Of a DNA stretch of 64,000 nucleotides, positions 34,581-44,046 are shown piece by piece. Position 1 is the first letter of the stretch, and each line of letters begins with the position of its first letter. The stretch is from assembly GCF_036346105.1 (NCBI RefSeq), contig NZ_CP107811.1, positions 6,219,501-6,283,500 of the forward strand. Reading direction: 5' to 3'. Source of the stretch: Streptomyces sp. NBC_00539. Its GTDB lineage: Bacteria > Actinomycetota > Actinomycetes > Streptomycetales > Streptomycetaceae. Under the pieces are notes generated by a model. The model saw only the letters and a list, made by a program, of their open reading frames with translations, searched no databases and was not told the origin of the DNA. Made by a program: the position numbers and the translations under genes.

Positions 34581-35875
34581 CGCAGCGGCTCCCCGTGGCC
34601 GTCGCCGCGCAGGGTGGCCAGCGCGAGCGCGCTGACGGCGCACGCCGCAGCGGCGTACCAGGCGGGCACCGAGGCGTCCCCCGTGGCCGCGATCAGGGCG
34701 GTGATGACGAGGCCGGCGCAGCCCGAGAACACCGCGTTGGCCAGCGAGTGGGCGAGCCCCAGCCCGGTGCAGCGCACGCCGCGCGGGAACATCTCGGCGA
34801 GCATGGCCGGTCCCGGCCCCGCCATCAGGCCGACGAGCGCGCCCGCCGCCAGCAGTGCGCCGGCCCGGGCAGCGGGGGAGAGCCCCGGGTCCCGCAGCAG
34901 GTGCAGCAGCGGGAAGGCCAGCAGCACGACGCCCAGGGCCCCGCCGAGCATGACCGGGCGCCGCCCGATCCGGTCGCTGAGCAGCCCGGCGGGCAGGACG
35001 CAGGCCGCGAAACCGAGGTTCGCCAGAGCCGTGGCGGTCAGGGCCCCGCGTGCCGAGGAGCCCAGCGCGGACTGGAGGTAGGACGGCAGGACGACGAGGA
35101 ACGTGTAGCCGGCCGCCGACCAGCCCATGACCCGGGCGACCGCGAGGGCGACCGCACGCACGGGCCCCTGCCCGGGTGGCGCTGCCCCGCCGGGGACCGG
35201 CGCGGACGGCGGCGGCTCCTCCAGGGCCGCACGCAGCCACAGGGCGGCCCCGCCGAGCGGCAGGGCCAGCAGGAACGGGATCCGCCACCCCCACGCCCGG
35301 AGGGCGGCTTCGGGCAGGACGCCGGCGAGGGTGGCGGCCGTCGCCGCTCCCGCCAGCAGCCCGAGGGCGACGGTGAAGGACTGCCACGCCCCGTAGAGCC
35401 CGCGCCGGCCCGGCGGGGCGGATTCCGTCATCAGCGACACGGCGCCCCCGAACTCCCCGCCGGCCGACAGCCCCTGCAGGACGCGCAACAGCGTCAGGAG
35501 CCAGGGCGCGGCGGGACCGATGACGGCCCGGGTGGGCAGCAGCCCGATCAAGGTGGTGGCCAGCGTCATGAGGCTCACGGCGAGCACCAGGACGGGCCGC
35601 CTGCCGAGACGGTCGCCGAGACGCCCGAACAGCAGCGCTCCCACGGGGCGGAAGAAGAACGCGAGGGCGAAAGAGGCGTACGTGGCGATCAGCGCCGGGG
35701 CGCCACCCGCCGCCTCGGCCGGTGGGGTGAAGAAGTGGGTCGCGATCACGGTCGCGAAGCAGCCGTAGACGCCGAACTCGTACCACTCGACGAGGTTGCC
35801 CACCGAGCCGGCCAGCAGCGCACGGCGGGAGGCGGCGCGGTGCGGGGCCGCCGGGCGCAGGGCGAGAGGGGTCAC
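34577..35875 (-). CDS. MHS-family metabolite:proton symporter (ProP-like MFS)
   Basis: An inner-membrane transporter of 432 aa with about 12 helices. The family signature near helix 1 is GNLVEWYEFGVYG, and the loop 2-3 motif is GRLGDRLGRRPVL. The helix 4-5 segment is LRVLQGLSAGGEFGGA and the C-terminal half has DRIGRRPVMLGG and GLAHSLANAVF. MHS proteins take up osmolytes, organic acids or sugars with protons. Coupling to anmK by an ATGA overlap suggests that the substrate belongs to cell-wall recycling. The GTG start has no clear ribosome site. The upstream 242-nt gap leads to the divergent phosphatase gene. Confidence 0.9.
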   Translation of the reverse strand: MTPLALRPAAPHRAASRRALLAGSVGNLVEWYEFGVYGCFATVIATHFFTPPAEAAGGAPALIATYASFALAFFFRPVGALLFGRLGDRLGRRPVLVLAVSLMTLATTLIGLLPTRAVIGPAAPWLLTLLRVLQGLSAGGEFGGAVSLMTESAPPGRRGLYGAWQSFTVALGLLAGAATAATLAGVLPEAALRAWGWRIPFLLALPLGGAALWLRAALEEPPPSAPVPGGAAPPGQGPVRAVALAVARVMGWSAAGYTFLVVLPSYLQSALGSSARGALTATALANLGFAACVLPAGLLSDRIGRRPVMLGGALGVVLLAFPLLHLLRDPGLSPAARAGALLAAGALVGLMAGPGPAMLAEMFPRGVRCTGLGLAHSLANAVFSGCAGLVITALIAATGDASVPAWYAAAACAVSALALATLRGDGHGEPLR

Positions 35876-36117
35876 GCGTGCTGCGTGCCCACCGGGCGGG
35901 GCCGCGACGCCGGGCGGCCGTCGGGTTCAGCAGAACGCAGCACCCGCGTCGAAGGCGTCCTTATGCGTGGAATCCGATCCCGCCGCTTCGCTTATGGCCG
36001 CGGGGGGCGGAAGCCGGGTCGCCGGTACGCGGAGACGGTGGGAGGGTTTGGAGGAACGGCGCGGTGGTGTGGGCCGGCACGGGGTGCGCCACGGAGTGAA
36101 CGGAAAGGGTTCGGGCC

Positions 36118-38205
36118 ATGAGCACGTCCGACGCGTTCCGGGCCGAGATCCACAGCACGGAGGCGGATCCGGGGTCGACAGGCGGCCTGCTCGACGTACT
36201 GAGCCTCGCCGCGGTGGTCCTGGACGACCGCGGCCGCATCGTGTTCTGGAGCCCCCAGGCCGAGGACCTGTTCGGCTACTCCGCGCAGGAGGCGCTCGGG
36301 CGGCCCGCGGCCCTGCTGCTGGTGTCGGAGGAGAACCGCGGCCTGGTGGTCGAACTGTTCACCCAGGTCATGAAGAGCGGCCGGCGCTGGGCCGGGAGCT
36401 TCCCCATACGGCACAAGGACGGCAGCTCCCGCCTGGTCGAGTTCCGCAACATGCGGCTCCAGGACGACCTCGGGGACTTCTACGCCCTCGGCATCGCCAC
36501 CGATCACCTCACGCTGCGGCGTGTCGAGCGCGACCTGGCCCTGTCCCTGCGGCTGGTCTCGCAGTCCCCGATCGGCCTCGGCGTGACCGACACGGAGCTG
36601 CGGTACGTGCTGGTCAACCCGGCGCTGGAGCACATCAACGGCCTGCCCGCCTCCGAGCACCTCGGCCGGACCGTCCGCGAGGCCCTGTCCTTCCTGGACG
36701 TGGAGGCCATCGAGTCCTCCATGCGGGAGGTGCTCGCCACCGGCGTACCGCTCCTGGACCAGTTCGTGACCGGCCGCACCCCGGTCGACCCCGAGGAGCG
36801 GGCCTGGTCCGTGTCCTACTACCGGCTCGACGACGCGGCCGGGCACCCGCTGGGTGTGGCCGTCTCGGTGGTCGACGTGACCGAGCAGCACCGGGCCGCC
36901 GCCGACGCCGCCCGTGCCCGCCGCCGCCTCGCGGTGGTGGCGGACGCCTCCGTACGCATCGGCACCACGCTCGACCTGGAACAGACCGCGCGGGAACTGG
37001 CCGAGGTGTGCGTACCCCAGCTCGCCGACGTCACCACCGTGGACGTGCTCGACAGCGTCCTGCACGGCCGCCGCACCACCGGCGAACCGGCCGGACCGGC
37101 CCGCTTCCGGGCCTTGGCGGTGGTCACCGCCTACCCCACGGGAGCCGCCCAGGCCACCGACCCGGCCGGCGAACTCGCCCAGTACGACACCGACCGCGTC
37201 ATCACCCACTGCGTGAACACCGGGCGCCCCGTCCTGCTGGCGCGCGTGAGCGGCCCGGACCTGCGCCGCATTGCCCGGGACGACAACGCCGCCGCGCTGC
37301 TGGCCGCGGCCGGGGTGCACTCCTACCTGGCGGTCCCGCTGGTGGCCCGCGGCGAGGTGATCGGCGCCGTCGGCATGATGCGCGCCCGCACGCCGGCACC
37401 GTTCGACGAGGACGACGTCACCCTGGCGGTCGAACTGGCCGCGCGGGCGGCCGTCTGCGTCGACAACGCCCGGCTGTTCCAGAACCAGCGGCACGCCGCC
37501 CTCACCCTCCAGCGCAACCTGCTGCCGCACCAGCCGGCCCACCGGCTCGGCCTGGAGATCGCCCACCGCTACCAGCCGTCCGGGGCCACCAGCGAGATCG
37601 GCGGCGACTGGTTCGACGTCATCCCGCTGGCCGACGACAAGACCGCCCTCGTCATCGGCGACGTCATGGGCAGCGGCATCGCGGCCGCCGCCACCATGGG
37701 ACAGCTGCGCACCGCGACCCGGACCCTGACCCAGCTCGACCTCGACCCCTCCCAGGTCCTGCAGTACCTCGACCAGGCCGCTGCAGGCATGGAACACACC
37801 ATCACCACCTGCGCCTACGCCGTCTACGACCCCCTGCGCGCCGAATGCCACATCTCCCTCGCAGGGCACCTGCCACCGGTCCACATGCGCCCCGGCCGGC
37901 TCCCGGAACTGCTCGACCTGCCCACCGGCGCCCCGCTCGGGGTCGGTGGCGTACCCTTCCACACCACCCGGATCGCGCTCGCCCCCGACGACCAGCTCGT
38001 CCTCTACACCGACGGGCTCGTCGAGACCCGCGACCAGTCCCTCGACGAGCGCCTCGACCTCCTGCTCAGCCTGCTGGCCGGCCCCCACCGCCCCCTGGAG
38101 GCCACCTGCGACCTGCTCCTGCGCGCCCTGCGCCGCCCCGGCGACCACGACGACGTCGCCCTCCTCATGGCCCGCATCCTCCCGGTCGACCCCACCCTGC
38201 CCTGA
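36118..38205 (+). CDS. PAS-PAS-GAF-SpoIIE (PP2C) serine phosphatase
   Basis: A 695-aa signalling phosphatase, cytoplasmic, with no membrane segment. Two PAS domains lie at about 25-140 (VVLDDRGRIVFWSPQAEDLFGY) and 150-260. A GAF domain follows at about 275-460, then a C-terminal PP2C/SpoIIE domain (about 475-690). The metal-binding patches are EIGGDWFDV, IGDVMGSG, LAGHLPP, YTDGLVE and DDVALLM. Such proteins dephosphorylate anti-anti-sigma factors and so control sigma factors in Streptomyces stress and development. No anti-sigma or STAS partner gene is near, so the target is unknown. A tandem octamer array follows the stop codon. Confidence 0.92.
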   Translation: MSTSDAFRAEIHSTEADPGSTGGLLDVLSLAAVVLDDRGRIVFWSPQAEDLFGYSAQEALGRPAALLLVSEENRGLVVELFTQVMKSGRRWAGSFPIRHKDGSSRLVEFRNMRLQDDLGDFYALGIATDHLTLRRVERDLALSLRLVSQSPIGLGVTDTELRYVLVNPALEHINGLPASEHLGRTVREALSFLDVEAIESSMREVLATGVPLLDQFVTGRTPVDPEERAWSVSYYRLDDAAGHPLGVAVSVVDVTEQHRAAADAARARRRLAVVADASVRIGTTLDLEQTARELAEVCVPQLADVTTVDVLDSVLHGRRTTGEPAGPARFRALAVVTAYPTGAAQATDPAGELAQYDTDRVITHCVNTGRPVLLARVSGPDLRRIARDDNAAALLAAAGVHSYLAVPLVARGEVIGAVGMMRARTPAPFDEDDVTLAVELAARAAVCVDNARLFQNQRHAALTLQRNLLPHQPAHRLGLEIAHRYQPSGATSEIGGDWFDVIPLADDKTALVIGDVMGSGIAAAATMGQLRTATRTLTQLDLDPSQVLQYLDQAAAGMEHTITTCAYAVYDPLRAECHISLAGHLPPVHMRPGRLPELLDLPTGAPLGVGGVPFHTTRIALAPDDQLVLYTDGLVETRDQSLDERLDLLLSLLAGPHRPLEATCDLLLRALRRPGDHDDVALLMARILPVDPTLP

Positions 38206-38206
38206 C

Positions 38207-38262
38207 CCGGCCCGCCGGCCCGCCGGCCCGCCGGCCCGCCGGCCCGCCGGCCCGCCGGTACG
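38207..38262. repeat. Tandem octamer CCGGCCCG array, six perfect copies plus one variant
   Basis: The array starts 2 nt after the phosphatase stop codon. Copies run at 8-bp steps from 38207 to 38254, with a degenerate seventh (CCGGTACG). It is outside any gene. Slippage could change its length between strains. Confidence 0.9.
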
Positions 38263-38429
38263 CCGGGGCGCAGCAGCGCCCCGCGCCACGGTCGGTTTCT
38301 TCGGCCGGTATGCGACCTACTGCGGGCGCGGGCGGGTCCCTACTATCCGAAGCGGTCCGCAACCCGCTCCGCCGTGCGGCCGGACGTCCCCCACATCAGG
38401 CAAGGCCACCGACAACCGATCGGAGCATC

Positions 38430-39080
38430 ATGCCCGGTGTCTTATTCGTGAGCGGTGCGACCGCCGCGCTCCTCGCCGGCTCAGCGCTGGTTACGTCCGC
38501 TCCCGCCCCCTTCACCCCGCCGCCCGACAAGATCGTCATCGACGTCGCCTCCGTCAACGGCTCCGGCTGTCCGCTCGGTACCGCCGCGGTCGCCCTCGCC
38601 CCCGACCACACCGCCTTCACCGTCACCTACAGTCAGTACCTGGCACAGGTGGGCCTCGGTGCGCAGCCGACCGACTTCCGCAAGAACTGCCAGATCAACC
38701 TGATCGTCCACGTCCCGCAGGGCTACTCCTACGCCGTCGCGAGCGCCGACTACCGCGGCTACGCGCATCTGGAACGCGGCGCGCGAGCGACGCAGAAGGC
38801 CTCCTACTACTTCCAGGGCTCGCCCGACACGGCGAGCAGGACCCACGCGTTCAACGGCCCGCTCGACAACGACTGGCAGGTCACGGACTCCACCGACTGG
38901 GACCAGCTGGTGTGGGCGCCGTGCGGGGTGCAGCGCAACTTCAACATCAACACCGAACTGCGGGTCAGCGCGGGCGCCTCGGACCCGGCCAAGACCAACA
39001 GCTTCGTCGCCATGGACTCCGCGGACGGTGACATCCGGACCGTCTACCACTTCGCCTGGAAGACCTGTCCCGCGCGCTGA
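38430..39080 (+). CDS. Secreted DUF4360-type protein
   Basis: An exported protein of 216 aa. A hydrophobic signal ends [10 protein letters not shown]. The mature domain has [64 protein letters not shown], and a C-terminal [13 protein letters not shown] and FAWKTCPAR, all typical of DUF4360. Several cysteines suggest disulfides. The family is common in the secretomes of actinobacteria and fungi; the function is unknown. GGAG stands 4 nt before the ATG. The phosphatase and a tandem repeat lie upstream, and a PLD-like gene follows. Confidence 0.85.
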   Translation: MPGVLFVSGATAALLAGSALVTSAPAPFTPPPDKIVIDVASVNGSGCPLGTAAVALAPDHTAFTVTYSQYLAQVGLGAQPTDFRKNCQINLIVHVPQGYSYAVASADYRGYAHLERGARATQKASYYFQGSPDTASRTHAFNGPLDNDWQVTDSTDWDQLVWAPCGVQRNFNINTELRVSAGASDPAKTNSFVAMDSADGDIRTVYHFAWKTCPAR

Positions 39081-39268
39081 TCCCCCGTCAGCCGCGGCGG
39101 CGGCCGGGCACCCGGGGCCTGCGTGCCCGGTCGTGCCCGGCCGTCCGCTGCCCGCGGGGTGGCCGAATCCGACACAGGGGATTCCGGGCACCTCCCTACG
39201 CGGTGGTAACTTCCCGCGAGTCGATCTTGATCGGCTCCTCGTCCACGGCTCTCGCCCAAGGAAGTACA

Positions 39269-40885
39269 TTGCCCCGCCCCTCGCTCCGCCGTCCCTCCTC
39301 CCTGCTCACCCGGGCCGCCGCAGCGGCCGTACTGCTGGCTCTGCTGCCCGCCGGCGCGGCGGCGGCCGAACCCGGTTCGCCGACCCCGCACCTCGACGCG
39401 GTCGAAGGGACGCTCCGTCAGGTGTCCCCCGGACTCGAACGCCGGGTCTGGGAACGCACCGCGGGCAACGCCCTCGACGCCTCCTCGGCGGGCGGCGGAG
39501 ACTGGCTGCTGCAGACACCCGGCTGCTGGGGCGACGACACCTGCGCCACGCGGCCGGGCACCGAGCGCCTGCTGGCCAAGATCACCGAGAACGTCTCCTC
39601 GGCCACGGGCACCGTCGACGTCTCCACCCTCGCACCCTTCCCCGACGGAGCGTTCCAAGACGCCCTGGTCGCGGGCCTCAAGGCAGCGGCGGCCCGCGGC
39701 AACAAGCTCAAGGTGCGCATCCTCGTAGGGGCCGCGCCCGTCTACCACCTGAACGTACTGCCGTCCAAGTACCGCGACGACCTCGTCGCCAAGCTCGGCG
39801 CCGACGCCCGTTCCATTGACCTCAACGTCGCGTCGATGACGACGTCGAAGACCGCCTTCTCCTGGAACCACTCCAAGATCCTCGTGGTCGACGGCCGATC
39901 GGTGATCAGCGGCGGCATCAACAGCTGGAAGGGCGACTACCTGGAAACCGCCCACCCGGTGGCCGACGTCGACATGGCCCTGACGGGGCCCGCGGCCGCG
40001 TCCGCGGGCCGGTACCTGGACGAGCTGTGGTCCTGGACCTGCCAGAACAAGGGCAACTTCGGCAGCGTCTGGTTCGCCTCCTCCAACGCCGCCGCCTGCA
40101 TGCCCTCGCTCGCCGGGGACGCGGCGCGGCCGGAGGCTCGGGGCACCGTACCGGTCATCGCCGTCGGCGGACTGGGCGTGGGCATCAAGCGCGACGACCC
40201 CGCCTCCGCCTTCCGGCCGTCCCTGCCCACCGCCGCGGACACCAAGTGCGGCGTCGGCCTCCACGACAACACCAACGCCGACCGCGACTACGACACGGTC
40301 AACCCGGAGGAGAGCGCCCTGCGGACCCTGATCTCCAGCGCCGGCCGGCACATCGAGATCTCCCAGCAGGACCTCAACGCGACCTGCCCGCCACTGCCCC
40401 GCTACGACGTCCGCGTCTACGACGCCCTCGCCGCCAAGATGGCCGCCGGGGTCAAGGTGCGCATCGTGGTGAGCGATCCGGCCAACCGGGGAGCCGTGGG
40501 CAGCGGGGGCTACTCACAGATCAAGTCCCTCTCCGAGATCAGCGACACGCTCCGCGACCGGCTCGCCCTGCTGACCGGGGACCGGCGCACGGCCGGCGCC
40601 GCGATGTGCTCGAACCTCCAACTGGCCACCTTCCGCGCCGCACAGGACCCGACGTGGACGGACGGCCACCCGTACGCCCAGCACCACAAGCTGGTCTCGG
40701 TGGACGGCTCCGCCTTCTACATCGGCTCGAAGAACCTGTACCCGGCCTGGCTCCAGGACTTCGGCTACGTCGTGGAGAGCCCCACCGCGGCCCAGCAGCT
40801 CGACGCGCAGCTGCTGGCCCCGCAGTGGCAGTACTCCAAGGCGACCGCCACCGTCGACTACGAACGGGGCATCTGCCAGGGGTGA
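39269..40885 (+). CDS. Secreted phospholipase D-like (HKD) protein
   Basis: An exported protein of the PLD superfamily, about 538 aa. Two HKD motifs are visible: [18 protein letters not shown] in the first half and [17 protein letters not shown] near the end, so the full double-motif active site is present. The signal peptide is [20 protein letters not shown]... ending AAAAEP. I place the start at TTG 39269 because AAGGAAG lies 4 nt before it and the signal then begins at once; the open frame runs upstream to a GTG at 39203 without a ribosome site. Substrates in this branch include phospholipids and other phosphodiesters. The length is similar to Streptomyces PLD. Confidence 0.88.
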   Translation: MPRPSLRRPSSLLTRAAAAAVLLALLPAGAAAAEPGSPTPHLDAVEGTLRQVSPGLERRVWERTAGNALDASSAGGGDWLLQTPGCWGDDTCATRPGTERLLAKITENVSSATGTVDVSTLAPFPDGAFQDALVAGLKAAAARGNKLKVRILVGAAPVYHLNVLPSKYRDDLVAKLGADARSIDLNVASMTTSKTAFSWNHSKILVVDGRSVISGGINSWKGDYLETAHPVADVDMALTGPAAASAGRYLDELWSWTCQNKGNFGSVWFASSNAAACMPSLAGDAARPEARGTVPVIAVGGLGVGIKRDDPASAFRPSLPTAADTKCGVGLHDNTNADRDYDTVNPEESALRTLISSAGRHIEISQQDLNATCPPLPRYDVRVYDALAAKMAAGVKVRIVVSDPANRGAVGSGGYSQIKSLSEISDTLRDRLALLTGDRRTAGAAMCSNLQLATFRAAQDPTWTDGHPYAQHHKLVSVDGSAFYIGSKNLYPAWLQDFGYVVESPTAAQQLDAQLLAPQWQYSKATATVDYERGICQG

Positions 40886-40901
40886 CCGGGCCCGGTCCGG
40901 C

Positions 40902-41549
40902 CTAACGCCTACGGGCGCGCCGCAGCCACAGACCGACGGCGGTCCCGGCGAGGGCGGTGACCGCCACCCCGGCCGTCGTCCACCACCAGCCACTCCCGTC
41001 GCCGGACGCCTCGGCCGCCCCGGCGGCAACGGGCGCGGCCGGGGCGGAGCCTGCGGAGGACGGCGCGGGACCCGGCGAGGACGGCGCGGGACCCGCCGAG
41101 GACGGCGCCGGGCCGGCCGGTGACGGCGCGGCCGCCGACGGCTGGGGGTCGACCACCGGTACGGCGATCTCCTTCTCCGCGTGCCCCAGGGCCGGGAACC
41201 CGACGTCGACGGAGACCTTCCACGCGCCCGGCGGCAGGACCTCGGCCGTGCTCCACCCCGCACCGCCACCGCCACCGGCATCGCGGACCAGCCGCCAGGG
41301 ACCCGCGGTGCGAGAGCCGTCCGCACTGGTCGCGTTCACCGTGGCGGCTACCGCCTCGTCCACGGCGTCCCCGTCGTTCTCCCAGGTGACTTCGGTGGTG
41401 AGGTGGCCGTCCCGCTGGCCCGTGATCACGACCTTGACGGTGTCACCGTGCGCCTGGGCGGCGGTGGGGGCCACGAGCGCCCGGGTGAGGGCCAGGGCCA
41501 GGAAACCGGTGGCGGTCAGGGCCTGGAAGGAGTGTCGTCTGCGTCGCAT
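40902..41549 (-). CDS. Exported protein with C-terminal membrane anchor and AGPAPSS repeats
   Basis: A 215-aa protein of unknown function. The signal peptide is at residues 1 to about 33, ending AAQAHG. The next domain (VKVVITGQRDGHLTTEVTWENDG... PWRLVRDAGG) looks like an Ig- or CopC-like beta sandwich that begins with AHGD. A low-complexity linker with imperfect AGPAPSS-type repeats follows, then one membrane segment (TTAGVAVTALAGTAVGLWL) and a basic end RRARRR, so the domain is displayed outside. No sortase motif is seen. GGGAG lies 10 nt before the ATG. A role in metal handling or surface display is only a guess. Confidence 0.72.
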   Translation of the reverse strand: MRRRRHSFQALTATGFLALALTRALVAPTAAQAHGDTVKVVITGQRDGHLTTEVTWENDGDAVDEAVAATVNATSADGSRTAGPWRLVRDAGGGGGAGWSTAEVLPPGAWKVSVDVGFPALGHAEKEIAVPVVDPQPSAAAPSPAGPAPSSAGPAPSSPGPAPSSAGSAPAAPVAAGAAEASGDGSGWWWTTAGVAVTALAGTAVGLWLRRARRR

Positions 41550-41621
41550 CGTCGTGGTGCTCCCATTGCGGTGGGGTGGAGAAGGAGGGGTCGGGGAGGA
41601 GGGGCGGAGAAGATGAGGGGA

Positions 41622-41661
41622 GGGCAGTGGAGCGGGGACGGCCGTCCCCGCTCCACTGCCC
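41622..41661. terminator. Perfect 40-bp palindromic terminator
   Basis: A perfect palindrome with 20-bp arms and no spacer lies 15 nt after the metalloprotease stop codon and before the surface protein gene's promoter region. Its position makes it a transcription terminator for the minus-strand gene. Confidence 0.85.
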
Positions 41662-41676
41662 GGTGCGTGCGGCAGG

Positions 41677-43728
41677 TCAGCCGGCCTTCTGGACCGTCCA
41701 CACCTGCGTCGCGCGGCCGTCCGCGCGCTGGAGGTCGAGCAGCCAGTCCCCGTAGTAGGGGCGGTTGCTCACGGTCAGCGCGTAGCCGCCGGAGGCGTCC
41801 GTGACGGTCACCGCGCCCGCGCGGGAGGAAACCCGCCAGTTCTGGGCGGAGTTGTTCCCGCACGGCTGCTGGGCGACCCACACGCCGGCGGCCGGGGCGC
41901 TGCCCGTCTGGAGGCACTTCCCGGAGGCCGCCGAGCGGATCCGTACGAGCCCGCCGCCCGCGTCGTCGAAGTACCACTGCTGCGGCGCGTAGCCGTTGGC
42001 CCGGGCCCCGACGAGCACCGTGCCGTCGGCGGTACGGCCGCCCCACAGCTCGGCGGACATGCCGGTGCTGCCGTTGCCGAGGGTGTAGCGGCTGCCCGGG
42101 GTGGTGGCTCCGCCGCCGGCGCCGGGCGTACGGAAGGACGCGGCGCTGCCGGGGCCGCTGTCACGGCCGGCGCCGTCGCGCACCGATACGGCGACCTTGT
42201 AGTCCGTACCGGGCTGCAGGTTGTAGATGCGCAGTACCTGGGACTGCGTCCAGGTCAGGTGCTTGCCGTTCAGCAGCACCTGGTACCAGACCGCGCCCTC
42301 CACCTTGGGCCAGCTGACGACGACCGAGTCGGCCTTGAGCTGACCCGCCGTCACGGTGGGACCGCCGGTGGGCTTCTTGGTCGGGTTGGGGCTGGGCGTC
42401 GGGGTCGGCTTCGGGTTGGGGTTCGGGTCGGTGCCGCCGCCCGTGCGCATCAGGAACTGGTTGTTCGCGATGTTCCAGTGCGTGGCCAGGTAGCTGCCAG
42501 GCTTGGGGTTGGTGTGGAAGTAGTCGTCGTGGTTGCAGTCCAGGATGTTCTCGGCCGCCTGGTTGGAGCACACGTACCGCATCTGCGGGTAGTACGGGGT
42601 GTCCGAGTAGCACATCACGTCGTACTCGTCCGTGCAGTGCGCGCCGCGGCTGGTGTTGGGGGCGCTGTTGTTCACCGCGCCGAGGTTGTGGCCGAGTTCG
42701 TGGGCCGCGGTGTGGCCGCCCCAGCAGCCGGAGTCCGTACGGCCGTAGGAGGGGCCGAAGTTGCTCAGGTTGTCCTGGCCGGCGCGCTCGTCGCCGTTGA
42801 ACGTGCCGATGCCGCAGTAGACCTGGGTGTCCGCGAAGATCATGTACTTGCGGTCGCGGCGGTCGAGGCCCTTGCCGGCCAGCGCGTTGTTCGTCGCGCT
42901 GAACTCCGAGAGCGAGGACGCGGGGAGTTCGATGTTCAGCACCGTCGGGGTGCAGTCGGCGGCCGTCACGTAGCGGATGTGGCGGATGCCGCCGGTCTCC
43001 TGGGCGCTCGTCGAGTAGATCAGGTCGGCGTCGGCCGCCCACTTGCGGAACGAGGCGACGTACTCGGAGTACCGGTCGCGGTCGGGGCCGTGCACGTAGA
43101 CCACCTGGACGCGGTTGCCGGTGCTGCCGTCACCGTCGCACTGGACGGTCTGGCCGGCGGGGCCCGTGGCGACGGCCTTGCCCGCGGACGAGGGCGCGGG
43201 CGCCGGGGCGGCGGCAGCGGCCTTGGCGGTGCGGGCGTCGGCGGCGGGCGCGTCCTGAGGACGCCCGTCGGCCTCGGTGCTCGCGGGGGTGCTCGCCTCG
43301 GGGTGGGCCGGATCCGCCGCGGCCGCCTTCGTCTTGACGGCGGGGGGTATCTCGGCCTTGATGTCGACGCCCTTGGGCGGCGCGTCGGGGCCGTGCGTGC
43401 ACTGCCCGGCTTCCGTGCGGTAGACGCCGACGCAACGGTCGCCCTTCTGCGCGGCCTTGAGGCCGTCGTAGACCATGCCGCGGGCGTCCTCGTTGGCGGG
43501 CGCGCCCCCCAGGGGCGCCGGCTCCTGGTCCCTGGCCGGTGCGGCGGCCGGTGCGGGTGTCTGCGAGCCGAGCGCTTCGGCCTGTACGGGCTGGGCCGCC
43601 TGGGCGCCGTCACCCAGTCCGGAGTAAGCGACTCCCCCCGCGATCACCGCCGCCGTGGCCATGGCGGCGGTGATGAGTATGAACCGCCGGGGTTTACGCC
43701 GGTGTTCTCGTCTGCGATGTCTAGTCAT
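41677..43728 (-). CDS. Secreted metalloprotease-like protein with fibronectin III and ricin-type lectin domains
   Basis: A large exported protein of 683 aa. A basic N-terminus and a hydrophobic segment (about 16-40) act as signal. After a Pro/Ala-rich region (about 50-195), a zincin-like domain has His343-Glu344-x-x-His347 in AAHELGHNLG and a later Met-turn DVMCYSD. The position of the third metal ligand (HExxHxxGxxH/D) is Asn353, so another residue, perhaps His364, may complete the site. A linker rich in Pro/Asn/Lys leads to a fibronectin type III domain (about 460-540) and a ricin-B-lectin domain at the end (GWVAQQPCGNNSAQNWRV type). The start at 43728 has GAGGTG close upstream. It may bind and cleave glycoproteins. 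Confidence 0.85.
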   Translation of the reverse strand: MTRHRRREHRRKPRRFILITAAMATAAVIAGGVAYSGLGDGAQAAQPVQAEALGSQTPAPAAAPARDQEPAPLGGAPANEDARGMVYDGLKAAQKGDRCVGVYRTEAGQCTHGPDAPPKGVDIKAEIPPAVKTKAAAADPAHPEASTPASTEADGRPQDAPAADARTAKAAAAAPAPAPSSAGKAVATGPAGQTVQCDGDGSTGNRVQVVYVHGPDRDRYSEYVASFRKWAADADLIYSTSAQETGGIRHIRYVTAADCTPTVLNIELPASSLSEFSATNNALAGKGLDRRDRKYMIFADTQVYCGIGTFNGDERAGQDNLSNFGPSYGRTDSGCWGGHTAAHELGHNLGAVNNSAPNTSRGAHCTDEYDVMCYSDTPYYPQMRYVCSNQAAENILDCNHDDYFHTNPKPGSYLATHWNIANNQFLMRTGGGTDPNPNPKPTPTPSPNPTKKPTGGPTVTAGQLKADSVVVSWPKVEGAVWYQVLLNGKHLTWTQSQVLRIYNLQPGTDYKVAVSVRDGAGRDSGPGSAASFRTPGAGGGATTPGSRYTLGNGSTGMSAELWGGRTADGTVLVGARANGYAPQQWYFDDAGGGLVRIRSAASGKCLQTGSAPAAGVWVAQQPCGNNSAQNWRVSSRAGAVTVTDASGGYALTVSNRPYYGDWLLDLQRADGRATQVWTVQKAG

Positions 43729-44046
43729 GCGCACCTCAACTCGTGGTCGGAAGAGTGGGTGCGCGGAAGCCTGCCAGACGGTTTGCGTGGAAAATTCGGA
43801 CAAACGGGAAAGCAGTCCGAGATATCGGACCGTTACCTACCGGAACGTATTTGATGAACGGTCAGATCCCTTGTGCCACAAGGGGTATACGCGCGTCAAC
43901 CGTTATTGGTCCAGGCCTTTTATGGTCATCTCGTTATGTAATCGAGATATAAGGTCCAGGCTTGTTGACGGTAATTCAGTCAGTCTTTCATCTATTTATC
44001 ACCAGCCGAATTCCCGCCGTCACGAACCGTGAGTTGGGCCGGACCC
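43729..44046. other. Low-G+C intergenic region with palindromes and direct repeats
   Basis: A gene-free gap of 318 nt between the L,D-transpeptidase stop and the metalloprotease start, far richer in A+T than its surroundings from about 43780 to 44030. It contains CCCTTGTG-C-CACAAGGG (43868-43884), ATCTCG-N9-CGAGAT (43928-43948), and the direct repeat GGTCCAGGC at 43908-43916 and 43953-43961. It must hold the protease promoter; these repeats could be operators. Confidence 0.6.

Noticed and set aside
38207-38262. CRISPR-like repeat array
   Set aside because: Contiguous 8-bp tandem repeats with no spacers and no cas genes.
42259-43854. 531-codon plus-strand frame opposite the metalloprotease
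   Set aside because: Val/Gly-rich antisense shadow without motifs; the minus strand carries the HELGH motif and other domains.
43729-44046. Insertion element or prophage remnant suggested by low G+C
   Set aside because: No transposase or integrase fragment and no terminal repeats are visible; it is better read as a regulatory gap.
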